From: Caenorhabditis remanei
Lineage: Eukaryota > Nematoda > Chromadorea > Rhabditida > Rhabditidae
Direction: 5' to 3'
DNA: 64,000 nucleotides
Assembly (NCBI RefSeq): GCF_010183535.1
Contig: NC_071329.1
Location: forward strand, 13,330,001 to 13,394,000
Positions 1-11,482 of this stretch are shown here, one piece after another (position 1 is the stretch's first letter; each line of letters starts with the position of its first letter). The notes under the pieces were generated by a model, which was not told the DNA's origin, made no database searches, and saw nothing but the letters and a program-made list of their open reading frames with translations. A program made the position numbers and the translations under genes.

Positions 1-145
1 TGTCGTCGCTTCTTGTTTCTGAACAAGAAGACATGTTAGAGAAGATGGGGGATATGGACTTTTGAGTGACATGCTTCAATTTGGATTGATGAATTTTTGA
101 AGAAGAAAAATGAGGGACTCAATAGTTTCATGTCTTTTCTTTCAG

Positions 146-271
146 GTCTGGTTCCAAAACCGTCGTACAAAATGGCGTAAGAAGGAGGCAGCAGACAATG
201 CTCTCGTGAAACGTGGAGCCAGCGGGGACAAGTCTCCGTGCTCTTTGAGCCCATTCCTCACTGGAATCTAG
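146..271 (+). CDS. cog-1: NK6-class homeobox protein, last exon only (cog-1-like)
   Basis: This is the 3' exon of a homeodomain transcription factor that would act in the nucleus. It starts after a TTTCAG acceptor at 141-145, in frame with VWFQNRRTKWRKK, the C-terminal half of homeodomain helix 3. The rest of the homeodomain lies to the left of the window. The exon ends at TAG 269-271 after a 41-residue tail ending in SPCSLSPFLTGI. RTKWRKK followed by a short Ala-rich stretch (EAADNAL) resembles the NK6/GTX class (vertebrate RTKWRKKHAAEMA). The C. elegans member of that class is cog-1 on chromosome II, which fits the chromosome II orthologues elsewhere in the window. The homeobox call is secure. 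The assignment to cog-1 is inference from a short fragment; another NK-type gene is possible. Confidence 0.7.
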   Translation, partial: VWFQNRRTKWRKKEAADNALVKRGASGDKSPCSLSPFLTGI

Positions 272-766
272 TTAATTCATATTATTCCTCGCTACCTCCG
301 AATGCGATCCGAGTGTTTTTCTCTCCTCAATTGTAATTTTTCTTTCGTTTTCCCTCAACTCATTATTAGATTTCAATCTTTTTCTGCTCCTCTCATGACT
401 CCTTTCTTTGCGTCTTAGTTCTCCAGAACTTTCTATTCAATGATCTCAGCTTTCTCTCTTTTGTATTATTTTTCAACTTTCATACAAAAACTCTTTTACA
501 TTTTCATAGTTATAGTCATTTTCTCATTTTTATCTTCCTCCTTTCTTTTCTAAAAATCGTCACTGATACAAAAACTTCTTTCCCCTCAAAAATCCGTTTC
601 CAAATGCGTCCCAATACAAAAACTTCCCTAATATACAAAATGTAATTTTTTCAATGTATTTTTTCAAATTTGAAGCATAAATTTATTAGATTAATATCGA
701 ATGGAGCATATGGCATTTAAGTCAATTATTTACAGATACTGGGGTTCGTTGAATTGGTTGGTTTTT
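272..766. other. Convergent intergenic region
   Basis: This AT-rich stretch lies between the homeobox stop codon and the minus-strand Thr/Cys-rich gene stop codon, so it holds the two facing 3' UTRs. No further gene, tRNA or strong repeat was seen. Confidence 0.6.
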
Positions 767-3550
767 CTATTCGAGTTTCGTTTTGATTGTCTGGAGAACG
801 TTCATGAGCACGTCGAGGGTCGATGGTTGGGTTTCTTCGGCTTTCTGGAAGAAAAATGATTCAAATTTGTTAATCAAAACATGATGCAAGTCAATTCTCT
901 TACCTTGTAACTCCTGTATTTTGCCTTCAAACAGCAAACATTCTGAGCACACTGATCGTATTGTGGAAGGCATGAGCATGCGGTCGTTGGAACATTGACA
1001 TACATCACACATGTGGTTGTCAATGGGTATTGGGTTGCAGTAGTGTCAGCATATTGGATCGGACTGGTAGTGGTTGGTGGTTGGGTTGGTGGAGTTTGGG
1101 TAGTGGTTGGGGCAGTTGTGGTGGTCTAAAAAGAACGTACTTTGAATGGATAAGCTTTGGTTGTATAGTCAAATACCGTTGGAGCCTGGGTAGAGTAGAC
1201 TTGAGTGTAGTCGTAGGTATCAGCGTATTGCATCTGAAAATTTTATAAATTTTATTGGGAAGGAGATCAGTTGGCTCCGGTTCATGCTGGAATCATGCTA
1301 CATGCAACTGGCGATTGTTGGCTATAGAGGGGAACCTCCAGTATCCAATAAAAGCCAGTAATTCCTTTCTAGAACGGCACGTTTCTTACAACCGCGCTCT
1401 ACCGAAACCAAAGAAACTTGTGTGCGAAAATGAGAGACTCAAAGAAAAAGGCACATTTCTCAAGGGAGTTTCAGTGGAGCGCAGTTGTAAGAACTGTGCT
1501 GAGCTAATAGAACAATACCCTATACCTGTTGTTGTCCTGGTTGTGGGCATCCACAATACGCATTAGGTACAGTAACCATCAACGTGGCACAATTACACCG
1601 ACAACCACATCCAGACATGACACTAGTGGTTGGATCAAGACAGTAACATGTCTCTTGTCCAGTGGCCAACTGTCCGATGGCTGGGTATACGGTAGGTGGT
1701 GACTGAGTGAACATTGATGGATTCTGATGTGGATACTGTTGTGGAGTTGGTGTTGTGGTCGATGTGGTTGTGGATGATGTGGTGGTGGTTGGTGGAACTG
1801 GAGTGGTATTTGGTGCTGGTAGAGTTCCTGGGATGGCGGTTTGGGATCCGTATTCGACTGTCGGGTCTTCGTAGTCCACGATGATGTGCTGTGAAGTTAA
1901 AAGAAACATGCAGAGATTATTTGGTGATGACATGCCTTTTAATCAAAAATGGTTCATAAAGAAACTAAGATTTTCAACAGACTATATTTAGAATAGAGAT
2001 ATACTAGAGCTGAAATTTATAAAAACTGAAACCTGACATTTCATGCACTCATGCACACCCAACTAACTATAGTTACCTGTTGTTGTTGTTGCTGTTGTGG
2101 TTGAGCACACTGACATTGGTATTGAGCAGTTTGTGGACTGGTGATACTGATCATGATGCAGTTGCAAGCACCATTATTTCCCTAAACTGGAAGACTACAC
2201 GAGAGGGGACGTGAAAGCAATACACTACCTGAGTTTGAGTTGGCACTTGAGGATAGGAAACTGGCGCCTGTGTAGTGGTGGATGTAGTTGTGGTTGGGGA
2301 TGGGGTGGTGGTTGTGGTGGTTGTGGTGGTGGAGGTTGTGGTTGGAGCCATTGTGGTGGATGTTGGGAGCTTAGATAAGAAGAATTTGAGACTATTAAAC
2401 TTGATTGAAATTCAGAAACTGTTCTAACTAGGGAAGGTCTCCGAGGGACCGTGGAGTTATAGGACGTAACCTATTCCATTGGAAAGCTGAGAGAACGCTG
2501 ATTCCAAATATATGTTCAGTTTTTGCCCTCGAGGCCTGGTATTCGAGAAAAAATCCACACCACGCTGCCGATATTTTTCACATTTCGGTAAGGTCACCTG
2601 TCAGCGGTAGAAAATTTGACCTCGTTTTTCTCGAACACAGACCTCGGGGGCAAAAACTGAACATATATTTGGAATCAGCGTTTTCTCAGCTTCCAATGAT
2701 ATAGGTCACGTCCTATAACTCCACGACCACTCGGAGGTCTTCCCTAGTAAGTATGAACTTTTTAGTTCAAATCTAATTTGATCCTATTGCAAAATCACAA
2801 TCCTTCCTATCTCATCAACCTAGAAACTCACTGGGTTTCCATTCTGATCTCCACATTGACAATTGTATTGAGGTGCTCCTTGGAACACAATCTGGATACA
2901 TCCACAACGAGCAGCATTCATTCCAGTTGTCTGTTGAGACATCTGAGTCAACTGATTGGCGATATCAGCTGATTGAGGAACATCGTATTGGACACCATTA
3001 CCGACAGATGAGGACGATCCGGATGCTCCATTCTGAAATTGAATGAGAAATAGAAGAAGAGAAATTGGAGACTTACAGCTGGTCCCTTGGCGCAACTGCA
3101 TGTAAGTCCACCGTTTGGATTCTTGACACAGCGACATTGCTGACGCTTTGAACGGACGATAATTGGCTCGTCAGGAGCGGCGAATGTCTGGAATCAAGTC
3201 ACTATTCAAATACTCTATTTGTATCCAATGACTTTACTCAAGCTATAGTTTTCTCCAAATGTCATTCCATATTAGAACAATGAGCCCTATTGTCCACTAT
3301 CCAGAATGAGTCAGACTGTTCTTTAGGTCAACAAAATCACCCTAGAAACTAGTTCATATTCGGGGACTTTACACTTCACAATTCCGTTTTTTCTTTTCTT
3401 TTCAATTCATTTATTTATTTGTTTGTTTGTCAAGTTGGCTGAGGTTTTACAATTGTTTTGTTTTGAAAAACTTGTTGGCTTGGAGGCACTAACCTCGACT
3501 AGAAGAGCTCCGATGCAAACAAGAATCAACAGGGACGAAAGGCGTGACAT
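767..3550 (-). CDS. Secreted Thr-rich, CxC-repeat protein (nine exons)
   Basis: Exons in coding order are 3494-3550, 3077-3187, 2832-3032, 2229-2369, 2077-2181, 1526-1888, 1177-1233, 904-1125 and 767-844, giving 444 residues. Every exon length is a multiple of three, so all introns are phase 0. The start codon lies 4 nt after a TTTTCAG acceptor and is followed by a signal peptide (MSRLSSLLILVCIGALLVE). The body alternates Thr/Pro-rich, probably O-glycosylated stretches with about five Cys modules of the form CxC-x(15-18)-CxC, for example CRCVKNPNGGLTCSC and CGC...NCQC. It ends in a hydrophilic tail, DVLMNVLQTIKTKLE. No family is recognised; a mucin-like or cuticle-associated secreted protein is a guess. 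The acceptor of exon 4 (TATCTAAG) is weak, and reading through the third donor would stop after five codons. A fold-back and a MITE lie in introns. Confidence 0.8.
1370..1509 (+). repeat. MITE family A, copy 1
   Basis: This ~140 bp element has imperfect inverted ends: TTACAACCGCGCTCTACCG on the left and its variant TTACAACTGCGCTCCACCG, inverted, on the right. It sits in the intron between exons 6 and 7 of the Thr/Cys-rich gene and is bounded by TAGaacGG and GAGCTAATA. Confidence 0.85.
2428..2747. repeat. Fold-back element, CTAGGGAA-ended family B
   Basis: Two ~125 bp arms in inverted orientation are bounded by CTAGGGAAG and CTTCCCTAG. Each arm contains GGAATCAGCGTT / AACGCTGATTCC and a tract around ATATATGTTCAGTTTTTG. 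It lies in the intron between exons 3 and 4 of the Thr/Cys-rich gene. Confidence 0.85.
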
Positions 3551-3562
3551 GGTTCTGAAAAT
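3551..3562 (-). promoter_or_regulatory. Likely spliced-leader acceptor site
   Basis: On the minus strand TATTTTCAG ends 4 nt before the start codon of the Thr/Cys-rich gene. Such an acceptor directly before an ATG with no coding exon upstream is typical of SL1 trans-splicing in nematodes. Confidence 0.6.
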
Positions 3563-4795
3563 ATTACAAGTTAGAGGGAATCTGAAAAACTAGAAAAAGA
3601 AGAAGAAGATTTGAGAATAATTACAAAAACTTGGAACCTTATTTACAGAGAAAATAATTTCAGATGAATCAAAGAAGGCTTCACGTCAGTCAAGAAGAAA
3701 TACAGAATGCCAGGAGTTGGATTGTTGAGTGGAGTTTCAAACAATTGGAAAGTAAAACATTGATAAGTTGTGGGAAAGTCCTAAGAATTATAGCTACTTA
3801 TTATGGACATTGCATCTGCAATTCTTGGAATGAGAATCCAATAAGATGAGCTATACCTAAATTGATACACTGATAGAGAAATTTCGAGAAATGTCAGGAG
3901 TACGGTAGAAGAGTCAATGTGAATAAAATGAGAAAACTTGAATAGTGTCGAAGAGTGATGATGGATGATTCAAGAATCTGGATCCCATTTTATAGCCGTG
4001 GGATGAAAAAGGCGTGTCCTCCTTCTCTCATCGGGATGCATGGAAACTTTTTTGCGGCGGCGTCCCTTTCTACTCACACGTGTGAGAGCTCTCTCCTCCT
4101 CTATTGTATTCAACGGGGTAAACAAGCTCTCAATCTCTCTTCCGCGCGGTACAGTTTTTCCGCCTCTTTTCCTCACTCTTTCTGTATCGAATTACTAAAG
4201 CCGGTGCCAACAACCTCATGCCAACAATCTATTGTATTGGTAGGAGGGGAGAAGGAGAAAAAAAATGAAGAAGTGGGGGCTGAGCACATAGTCATATTTT
4301 ATTTGAAAGAAGGATGCATGCAACCACTTTTTATTGCAATAAAGAAGTGAGCTTTGTGTTCGAAAAGAGAGGGATCTTCCGAATGATTCAACAATTGAAA
4401 GCATGAGGTCATCAAGTCTAGACATTCGATTCAAATCTTGTAGTTTGTATGCAGATACTTTGAGGCCAGAGGTTGCATATCTAGTTTTCATAGACGTGGT
4501 AACTGTCAACAGAAGTATCAGATTGCAAGAAGTTCAATATGTTACTCTGGATCAGGATTAGATTTACAAGAGTCTATGGTATTTCCAGTTTTCGGATAAA
4601 TTGAGAAGCTTCTTACATATTTTTTTGTTGTATTGTCTAAGTTTTCCATCAAGAACCCTTCTGGTCTGTCATTACCCCAATGAGTACCTCCAGTTGTATT
4701 TTAAGAATCTTTCAGAACAGTTTCAGATTTGTTACTTAATAAAAACCTACATTCCTAGCAGAGAATGGATGTATCATCTTAATCAGAGAGGGTCA

Positions 4796-5090
4796 AAACT
4801 ATCGGCTCCGCGACATTTCGCAACTACGACACTTCGCAACCACGACGTTTCACAACTATACCGCATTTACATATTTAGGCCAGATTAAAAATGTTGAGTG
4901 TACCAAAGGGCATGGGAACATAATTGAAAACAATTAAATAGAAGAAAAAGTTATCTGACCCGTTTTTGGACAAAACTAGGTTAAACTATTGCTAGCTTTA
5001 CGGTTGCGAAACGTCGTAGTTTCGAAATGTCGCAGTTGCGAAATGAACAGTTGCTGAACGTCGCAGTTGCGAATTATCGCGGAACCAAAT
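4796..5090. repeat. Fold-back repeat rich in GCGAAA/GTCGCAG units
   Basis: The left arm (4796-4860) carries short units such as CGACATTTCGCAACTACGAC. The right arm (about 5003-5090) carries their reverse complements, such as CGTAGTTTCGAAATGTCGCA. The units are themselves repeated with small changes, so each arm looks internally repetitive. Confidence 0.7.
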
Positions 5091-5965
5091 TATCACTTGA
5101 AAAAATATCGGTCCATGTGACATATACTGAAATTTATGTGGGGAAGATCCGATGCTTTCTTCTGTCATATTTGATTATCTAAACGAGCGAGTTTAAGACT
5201 CTGTTATCTGAAATCAAGAATGTAGTTCAGAATAAAATTAAAACATACTGTAGTTTATTGTTACTGATGGATTGTAAGCTACCGTAATCTTGTTTTATGC
5301 TTTCAGTATAATCTATGCTGATTCTCGTTTTACTCTTTCTCTATGTCTAACTTTCTCCAAAATATTCCTTCTCCCGAGTAAGTTTGTTCAATAACTGTGT
5401 CCATCCAGTTCATCTTTCCTGGCCATCTTTATTTGTTCGATTTTTCGTTCTCTTTCTCTTTGTGTCGATTAATCAACACGTGAACATGCTCACGTAAAAC
5501 TTTTGATTCTCTCTCTTCAGGTATGTCAACAAGACTCTTTTGATTCATTGAATTGTGCAAAAGGCGCGAGAAAAACCTCTACCGTATAGACATATGTACC
5601 AGAGAGAAAGGACAAACAGGACTTTTCCAATAGAAGAACATTGAAAGAGCACAGAAAAACAGTTGTTGTAGAGCACAATTCAATTCGTCATGATCTGTGA
5701 GCCTGATGTTGCCAATGAAGAGAAAAGAAGAACATTTTTGGCGGGTGAGAAGAAGTAACTCGTCAAGTGGTTCATGTCTGACGGCGGCGCTTTTTTGGGC
5801 ATGACAAATAGGAAGTATTATGGATACAGACAATTTGTCTGGGGGATGTTTCAAGTGAATGAGAGCAAGAGAGGGAAGAGAAACACGTGTGGGCTATGGT
5901 GGGACAAGTGGAATGATCTGGAACAAAATGGGAAGTTTGTTGAGGAATGAATACGGTATCTTTGC

Positions 5966-6281
5966 ACTCAAGCCGGGCGGCCCTTGTCAGCGAAATTAAG
6001 GCCCGGTTCGGGTACTTGGCGCCAAAATTCAATTTTTTCGAATTTTTTGATATTTTTTGAATTTTTTTCGCAAAAAGTCAAATTTTTGACTCTCTTTCAG
6101 AATTAGAAGAAATTTTGAAAAATCATCAAAAATGTTCACATTTTCAATGAAATGTTGAAAAAATTTCGAAAAAATGTTTGAAAAAATTCGGTCATTTTTT
6201 GAAGACGGGCCTTCGGGCCTTTCCGGGCCTATTCTAGGCTTCTCTGAGCCCTGCCGGGCTGGCCGGATCTTGATAAGTATG
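5966..6281. repeat. CGGGCC-rich fold-back, family E copy 1
   Basis: The left end reads CCGGGCGGCCCTTGTCAGCG and the right end has GGGCC/CCGGGCTGGCC motifs closing with CTTGATAAGTATG. An A/T-rich centre with runs of AATTTTT separates them. A related copy lies at 22196-22465. Confidence 0.7.
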
Positions 6282-6894
6282 CTTCCCAGTATTCAGGGCT
6301 CCGAAACTCCCAGTGTACCTGAAATTTTTAAAAGGATTATCTTGAGAATGTTTGCATGAGTTCAATATTTCAATTGTAAATATACTATAGTTTTAGCCTG
6401 TAAAAATGCTCATGTTTTTACTTTGACTATTTCAAATTAAAATCGACTTAAACCCCGAATTACTATCGATCAGATTTCCAAACTTTCCAAACTCAACTCA
6501 TTCAGATCCCATGACGGACAACCAAGAAAACTCATCTTTTGTTTCTTGTAGATCAGAATCAAATTTATTTTGAAACATCTCATCTTCTCTTCATCAAGGA
6601 TTTTCGTCTTGAATTTCAGGATGTATCCGATATAAACTTAATGAATAATGTGAAATGTTGCGATTTTGTTTTTCCGACAAGTTTTGCCGCGGAAATCAAA
6701 GAAAAAAAGAGGGAAGAAGACAGAGCAAAGAATCATTTCGGAAAGGACACAAGTGCAAATATTGTAAAAATGAATAAGTGGAGGAGTAGGAAACGAGGAG
6801 GAGGGGTGTGAAAACGAGAGATCACGTCATTGATTGGAACAATTACTGTAAATCCCAGAAAGCATTTTGTCAAGAACGATTGATTAAATTTATT

Positions 6895-7037
6895 TATTAG
6901 CTCGGCACAGTTCTTACAACTGCGCTCCACCGAAATGACCGTGAAAAATGGATATTTTTCTCAGAGTCTCTCAATTTCGCACATAAGTTTCTTTGGTTTC
7001 GGTAGAGCGCGGTTGTAAGAAGCGTGCCTTGCTAATA
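6895..7037 (-). repeat. MITE family A, copy 2
   Basis: Reverse-oriented copy beginning TTAGCTCGGCACAG and ending GCGTGCCTTGCTAATA. It abuts the coding-like island that starts at 7049. Confidence 0.85.
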
Positions 7038-7048
7038 ATAAAATTAAA

Positions 7049-7213
7049 TTGCCGCGTATCAAGATCAGCCCACGCCTTCAATTTGACTCTGATGGCTACT
7101 TTCTCCACATGTCCACCGTGTCTCGATTCCGTGCCGCAATCCAGTCACTGTTGAGAAATCCACGTCAACTACGAACAACACAAATTTTCAAATCATCTGT
7201 AATGGAATGTTAA
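7049..7213 (+). other. Coding-like island, gene fragment of unknown origin
   Basis: This 54-codon open frame is richer in G+C and CpG than its surroundings. It starts LPRIKISPRLQFDSDGYF and contains VSRFRAAIQSLLRNPRQLR. It has no start codon or acceptor of its own at the left, where a MITE copy ends 12 bp upstream. A possible donor, TCT|GTAATG, lies at 7198/7199. It may be a relic exon or an unrecognised exon of a longer transcript. It does not fit in phase with the first assigned pde-3 exon. The function is unknown. Confidence 0.3.
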
Positions 7214-7469
7214 TGGATTGATTTTAAGGTGCGAAAAAATAGAAAATACTTGAATTTCGGAAATAAACTGGTTTCTTCGGGGCAGACTGAGGCCAATAGA
7301 AATAATGTGAAATCAAATTGAATCAAATCAAATTACTCGAGAGTTATGTTTTCACTCTCACCTTTCATTAGTTTCGTATGCAGAGAAACATAGAAACACC
7401 AACAAACTTTTTTTCACTTGAAGAAGGACTAAACTCTTTTTTTTATTTCAGACAATTATAAGAAATTTT

Positions 7470-7843
7470 CATAATTGGAGTATACGCTAAAAATTGCTCA
7501 AAACGCCACAATTTCAGTGACTCAAAAGGAGCCTAAGTGGAAGAGTTTTTTTCACGCGGCCGTGAAGTCCTTTCGGAGAAAATTATTTCTCAATTCCTCG
7601 TTTTTAGGGACTTTTCTCAACAAACTTTCGTGTTTTTACAATTTATACCGCGAAAAAAAGAAAAACTGCAATAAATTGTTGGAAAAAAGGAGAAAACGAG
7701 GAATTGAGCAGAAATCTTGTCCGAGAGGACTACACGGCCGTGCTGAAAAACTCTTCCACGAAGGCTTCTTTTTAGTCGGGAGAACGCGTTCGAAACGTGA
7801 ATTGTAGCGTTTAGAGCGATTTTTAGCGTATGCTCCAATGATG
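7470..7843. repeat. Fold-back repeat
   Basis: The ends ATTGGAGTATACGCTAA and TTAGCGTATGCTCCAAT are inverted copies with one mismatch. Internal arm sections around CACGGCCGTG and GAAGAGTTTTT also pair. The loop region includes an A-rich tract. Confidence 0.8.
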
Positions 7844-8117
7844 AAAGTTTCCTAGAATTCTGAAGTATCAAAATCTGAAACAAGAAATATGACTTCTGTC
7901 CTCGTTTAAAGGAAAATTCACTTTCAAACCATTTTGGAGTTCTTCTAAAGAAATCAAACTGTAACAACTTTCCTCAAACGAATTGTCAATCTTCCAAAAT
8001 TTTCTGTTGAAACAATCTCTTCTCTCATTCACCTCTCATTCTCCTCTGGAGCAACTGGTGCTCGCTGGCTCCGCGAGCAGTCTATTTGATTACACTGTCA
8101 ACTCTTCTTTTTCATGC

Positions 8118-8189
8118 TCCGTTGTGGTCTAGTGGTTAGGATTTATGGCTCTCACCCATAAGGCCGGGGTTCGATTCCCCGCAACGGAA
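8118..8189 (+). tRNA. tRNA-Glu (CTC), copy 1
   Basis: The 72 nt gene has a 7 bp acceptor stem TCCGTTG/CAACGGA, A box TGGTCTAGTGG, B box GGTTCGATTCC and a TATGG/CCATA anticodon stem around loop CTCTCAC, giving anticodon CTC. No intron is present. Confidence 0.95.
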
Positions 8190-8850
8190 GATGCGTTTTG
8201 CCCTTTTGTTTGTCATCACAAACACCATCGCCACATCTCATTTCCCTTCACAACCGAGAAAAGAGGACCACCATGTTCTTCTCATTTCCGTTTCCTCTCG
8301 TCTCCTCAACCTTTGTCTGAATAGCTCTGAAATTACGTCCTTAACCCTCAACGTCGTCTCCGTAAATCCCATTTTTCTTTTTCGAAACAACCCCATCATT
8401 ATTCTCGACACCATGTTCTTTGAAACAGCAGAGATGAAATAGTGGTATGTTGAAAAGAGAATAGTGGTCTAGAGGAAGAAGAAGAAGAAAAATGAAGGAG
8501 TCTAGAAGAGAAAAACAGAGGAAGATCCTCCTTCTCAGACTTCTGTTACTTCTCAATTTCATCCCCGATCCTCGTTATTTTTTCTTGTTTATTCATCTAC
8601 TTATTTCATCATTCATTCCCGTTTTCCTTCCCACAAAAAGTCATATGCATTCAATAATTACGAGCAAATCGTAGTTTTGTAGCCTACGCTCAACTTTTTT
8701 GAAACAAGAAATTAGGTTTTGAAGTTTTTTCATGTTCGATTCTCTCAATAAACAGACACTCATAGATGAACTCATAGATGATAAGAATGTCTCAACCGAA
8801 ACAGTTGTCCATTTCAATGACACTTCATCTGACAGCCCTGATTCCCACGC

Positions 8851-8922
8851 TCCGTTGTGGTCTAGTGGTTAGGATTTATGGCTCTCACCCATAAGGCCGG
8901 GGTTCGATTCCCCGCAACGGAA
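8851..8922 (+). tRNA. tRNA-Glu (CTC), copy 2
   Basis: Identical over all 72 nt to the copy 733 bp upstream, including anticodon CTC. It is followed by a T run at 8926-8930 that would serve as Pol III terminator. The flanking sequences of the two copies differ. Confidence 0.95.
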
Positions 8923-11420
8923 GGCTTTTTTGGTTGTTTCATTCTTTTCAGACTAGATTACAACACTGATCAAACTTCTAGAGCATTTCACTTCTTGAAG
9001 TCCTCGTGACTACCAGAAGCAAGAATTTCTCAAGAAAAAGTAGGTAGTAAAAAGTTTTGAACTGCTGGCGATCAGACATTTCTCCCTCGTTTTTCGCCCT
9101 CCCACACCAATAAACCGACAGGAAAAGAGCAAAAGAGAATTGAGTTTCAACATACGCTCTCACCTTTTCATTCTACGTCACTCCTGCTCGTTTCACCCAA
9201 AATTCTCATTTTGCATCATCACTTACAAACAGAGATTTTGTGAATTTTCAAACAAATTTCCATACGATTTCATTCACTCTTCCCACACATTCCGGTTCTT
9301 TCAAAAAGTATATGAGGTCTTTAGTGGTGACAAAAAATGGAGAGAGAGAGATGCCCTCAAAAAAGTTTCAATTTCTCTTTTTTTGGCCTCTCATGGGAAC
9401 TTTTATAATATTTCATTGAGCTCTTTGACTCTTCTTCAAATGCTCTTTCATATTGACGTTTCAAAAAAGAGTTCGCTTTTCTCTCCGTCTCTTCCTCTCA
9501 CACACTATTTTCTTCTTCCAATCCATTTGGTTCCAAATGATTGATTTGTGAGAAGAAAAGAGGTTTCTGATGATCAAAACAAAACAAAAACTTCTGTCTC
9601 TCACGAAACTTCCGGAATCAATTTTCATCTTTATCTTTTCTCCCGAAAATTCGTTTTTTGAGAGTGAGCGTCACTCGGTTTTTGATTTCCGACGGAAACT
9701 CTCTTGGTTTCAAATTTTGAACCCAAAGCTTTCCCACATTCATAGAAAATTTAGAGAAGAAGTGAGGTGTCTAGGAGATGATTCATAACATTTTGAACTA
9801 GGAATCTCTTGAGTTTCGGAGCTTTTTAGGAGAAAAAAGGGTGAGAAAGCCAGTTTTATGACTTTTTGAAGATGACCTCGTCATTTCGAACATTGATTCT
9901 AGGGAAGACCTCGGTGAAGTTATTGGATATCACCTATACCATTGGAAAGCTGAGAAAATGCTAATTCCAAATATAAATTTAGTTTTTGCCCTGGAGGGCT
10001 GGTATTCGAGAAAAATTAGATCAAAGCTTTGACATGTTTCTTGCCAGTGGTCCAAACTTTGACCTCATTTTTCTCGAATACCAGACCTCGAGGGCAAAAA
10101 TTGAATATATATTTGGAATCAGCATTTTCTCAGCTTTCCGATGATATAGACTCCTCGTTCACTTGGACTCCTTCCCTAGCAAGACTGAAATTTCTACACC
10201 GTATTTTCAAAAATGTTATATTCCGACTTTTGATCACCGTTTTCTAGAAACTGGTCAGCTCAATCACGGATTTATTTTTCGTGCATTTTTATGACTTGAA
10301 AGTGGTTACGGTCACCGCAAAGTACCGGATCGTGACTATGAATCCGGAACCGAACTGACCAGTTGACGTCTCAACCCACTCGTAAAATAGTGTTTAAAAC
10401 ACAAAACACACCGAAATATTTCATTCTGTGCTCCCCCGAATACCGTCGTCCGGTGGATCGGCTTTGCATACATTGTAAATCTATTTCAAAACTTCCGAAA
10501 ATTTTGTGTATTGTTGCTCGTGTGTCCATTCTCCTGATCACCTCTGAACTATACGTCATCCATCATTTTTTCTCCTCATTTCGTCTCTATTCGTTTTTCT
10601 TCCCTTCAATCACATCGTTTTCTCTCTATTTCTCTCACGTGTCTCCAGATGATATTTGATTCTTTTCGCCACCTTCTTCATCCTCTCTTCTTCTTCTTTT
10701 GTAAAGTAAAAAGTGCTCTTTTTCTCTCTTTTTTCTTCCATTTCCTCATTGTCCACGTATTGTTTTGAGAGTCGACGAACACCGTCTCGTGACAATTCGT
10801 TATCTCGAAAAACACATTTTTATCGTTTGATTTTATGTTTGAAAACATTGAAAACTATTTGTCCTTATGAAAAAAAATTGTCGAGTGGAGCACACAAAAC
10901 ACGCTTTTTTTGCTTTTTATTTTATTTGAAAGCGTGATGTTCCAGATGATTAAAATTATGATCTAAATATAAAATTCTTAAAATTTTAGAACTTTTATTT
11001 TCGGGAATTTGACGATCCTGAATTCACCTTACTAACTTGACGGCCACATAACATCAATGTCTTGCAATTTTCACTGTTCTGTCCAGTTTAATCTATTCAA
11101 AACGGTTAATTGGCTAATTTAGGAATCCATCATTTGAACGGTCCCCACATTTTTCCTACCTTACCTATCGTATTGGCATTGAACAATTAATAAATACTAC
11201 TTAATTAGTGTTGATTACTTTAAAAAAAAATCATATTTCAGTTCTCTCCGGAAATGAATACTGCAACTCCAGAGCAGAGATTTTACTTTATTTTCGAAAA
11301 TTAAAAACACTCTGAAATTGTCATTCGTCGAACCAATTATTTTGCGTTTTCTTCGTATGTCTCCTTACTTGTTTCTTTTTCAAAACTTCCTTCTCATTTC
11401 AAATCTTCTACATATTCCAG
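8923..11420. other. Upstream region of the phosphodiesterase gene
   Basis: AT-rich sequence with long pyrimidine tracts and one fold-back (9899-10179). Any further 5' exon of the long pde-3 isoform would be expected here, because the acceptor at 11420 leads into a codon that needs one preceding base. No convincing candidate was found. Confidence 0.4.
9899..10179. repeat. Fold-back element, family B copy 2
   Basis: Bounded by CTAGGGAAGACC and CTTCCCTAG. Its arms share AAAGCTGAGAAAATGCT and the inverted AGCATTTTCTCAGCTTT with the copy at 2428-2747. Confidence 0.8.
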
Positions 11421-11482
11421 TATCCAAACTGTCGTCTTCATCATCCTATCAACGCCCAAAATTCTATCGTTCGGAGTCGGAG

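Larger units (their letters stand above)
3557..8117. other. Mostly non-coding intergenic region
   Basis: This is the upstream region of the minus-strand Thr/Cys-rich gene and the far upstream region of the phosphodiesterase gene. It contains fold-back and MITE repeats (listed separately) and pyrimidine-rich tracts. The open frames here are short, without splice-consistent partners, apart from the coding-like island at 7049-7213. Confidence 0.5.

Noticed and set aside
3955..4350. 131-codon plus-strand open frame
   Set aside because: Lies in the putative upstream region of the Thr/Cys-rich gene, with no splice signals in phase and a composition like its surroundings.
4796..5090. Regularly spaced short repeats considered as CRISPR-like
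   Set aside because: Units are adjacent, degenerate and arranged as inverted arms without unique spacers, and the genome is eukaryotic.
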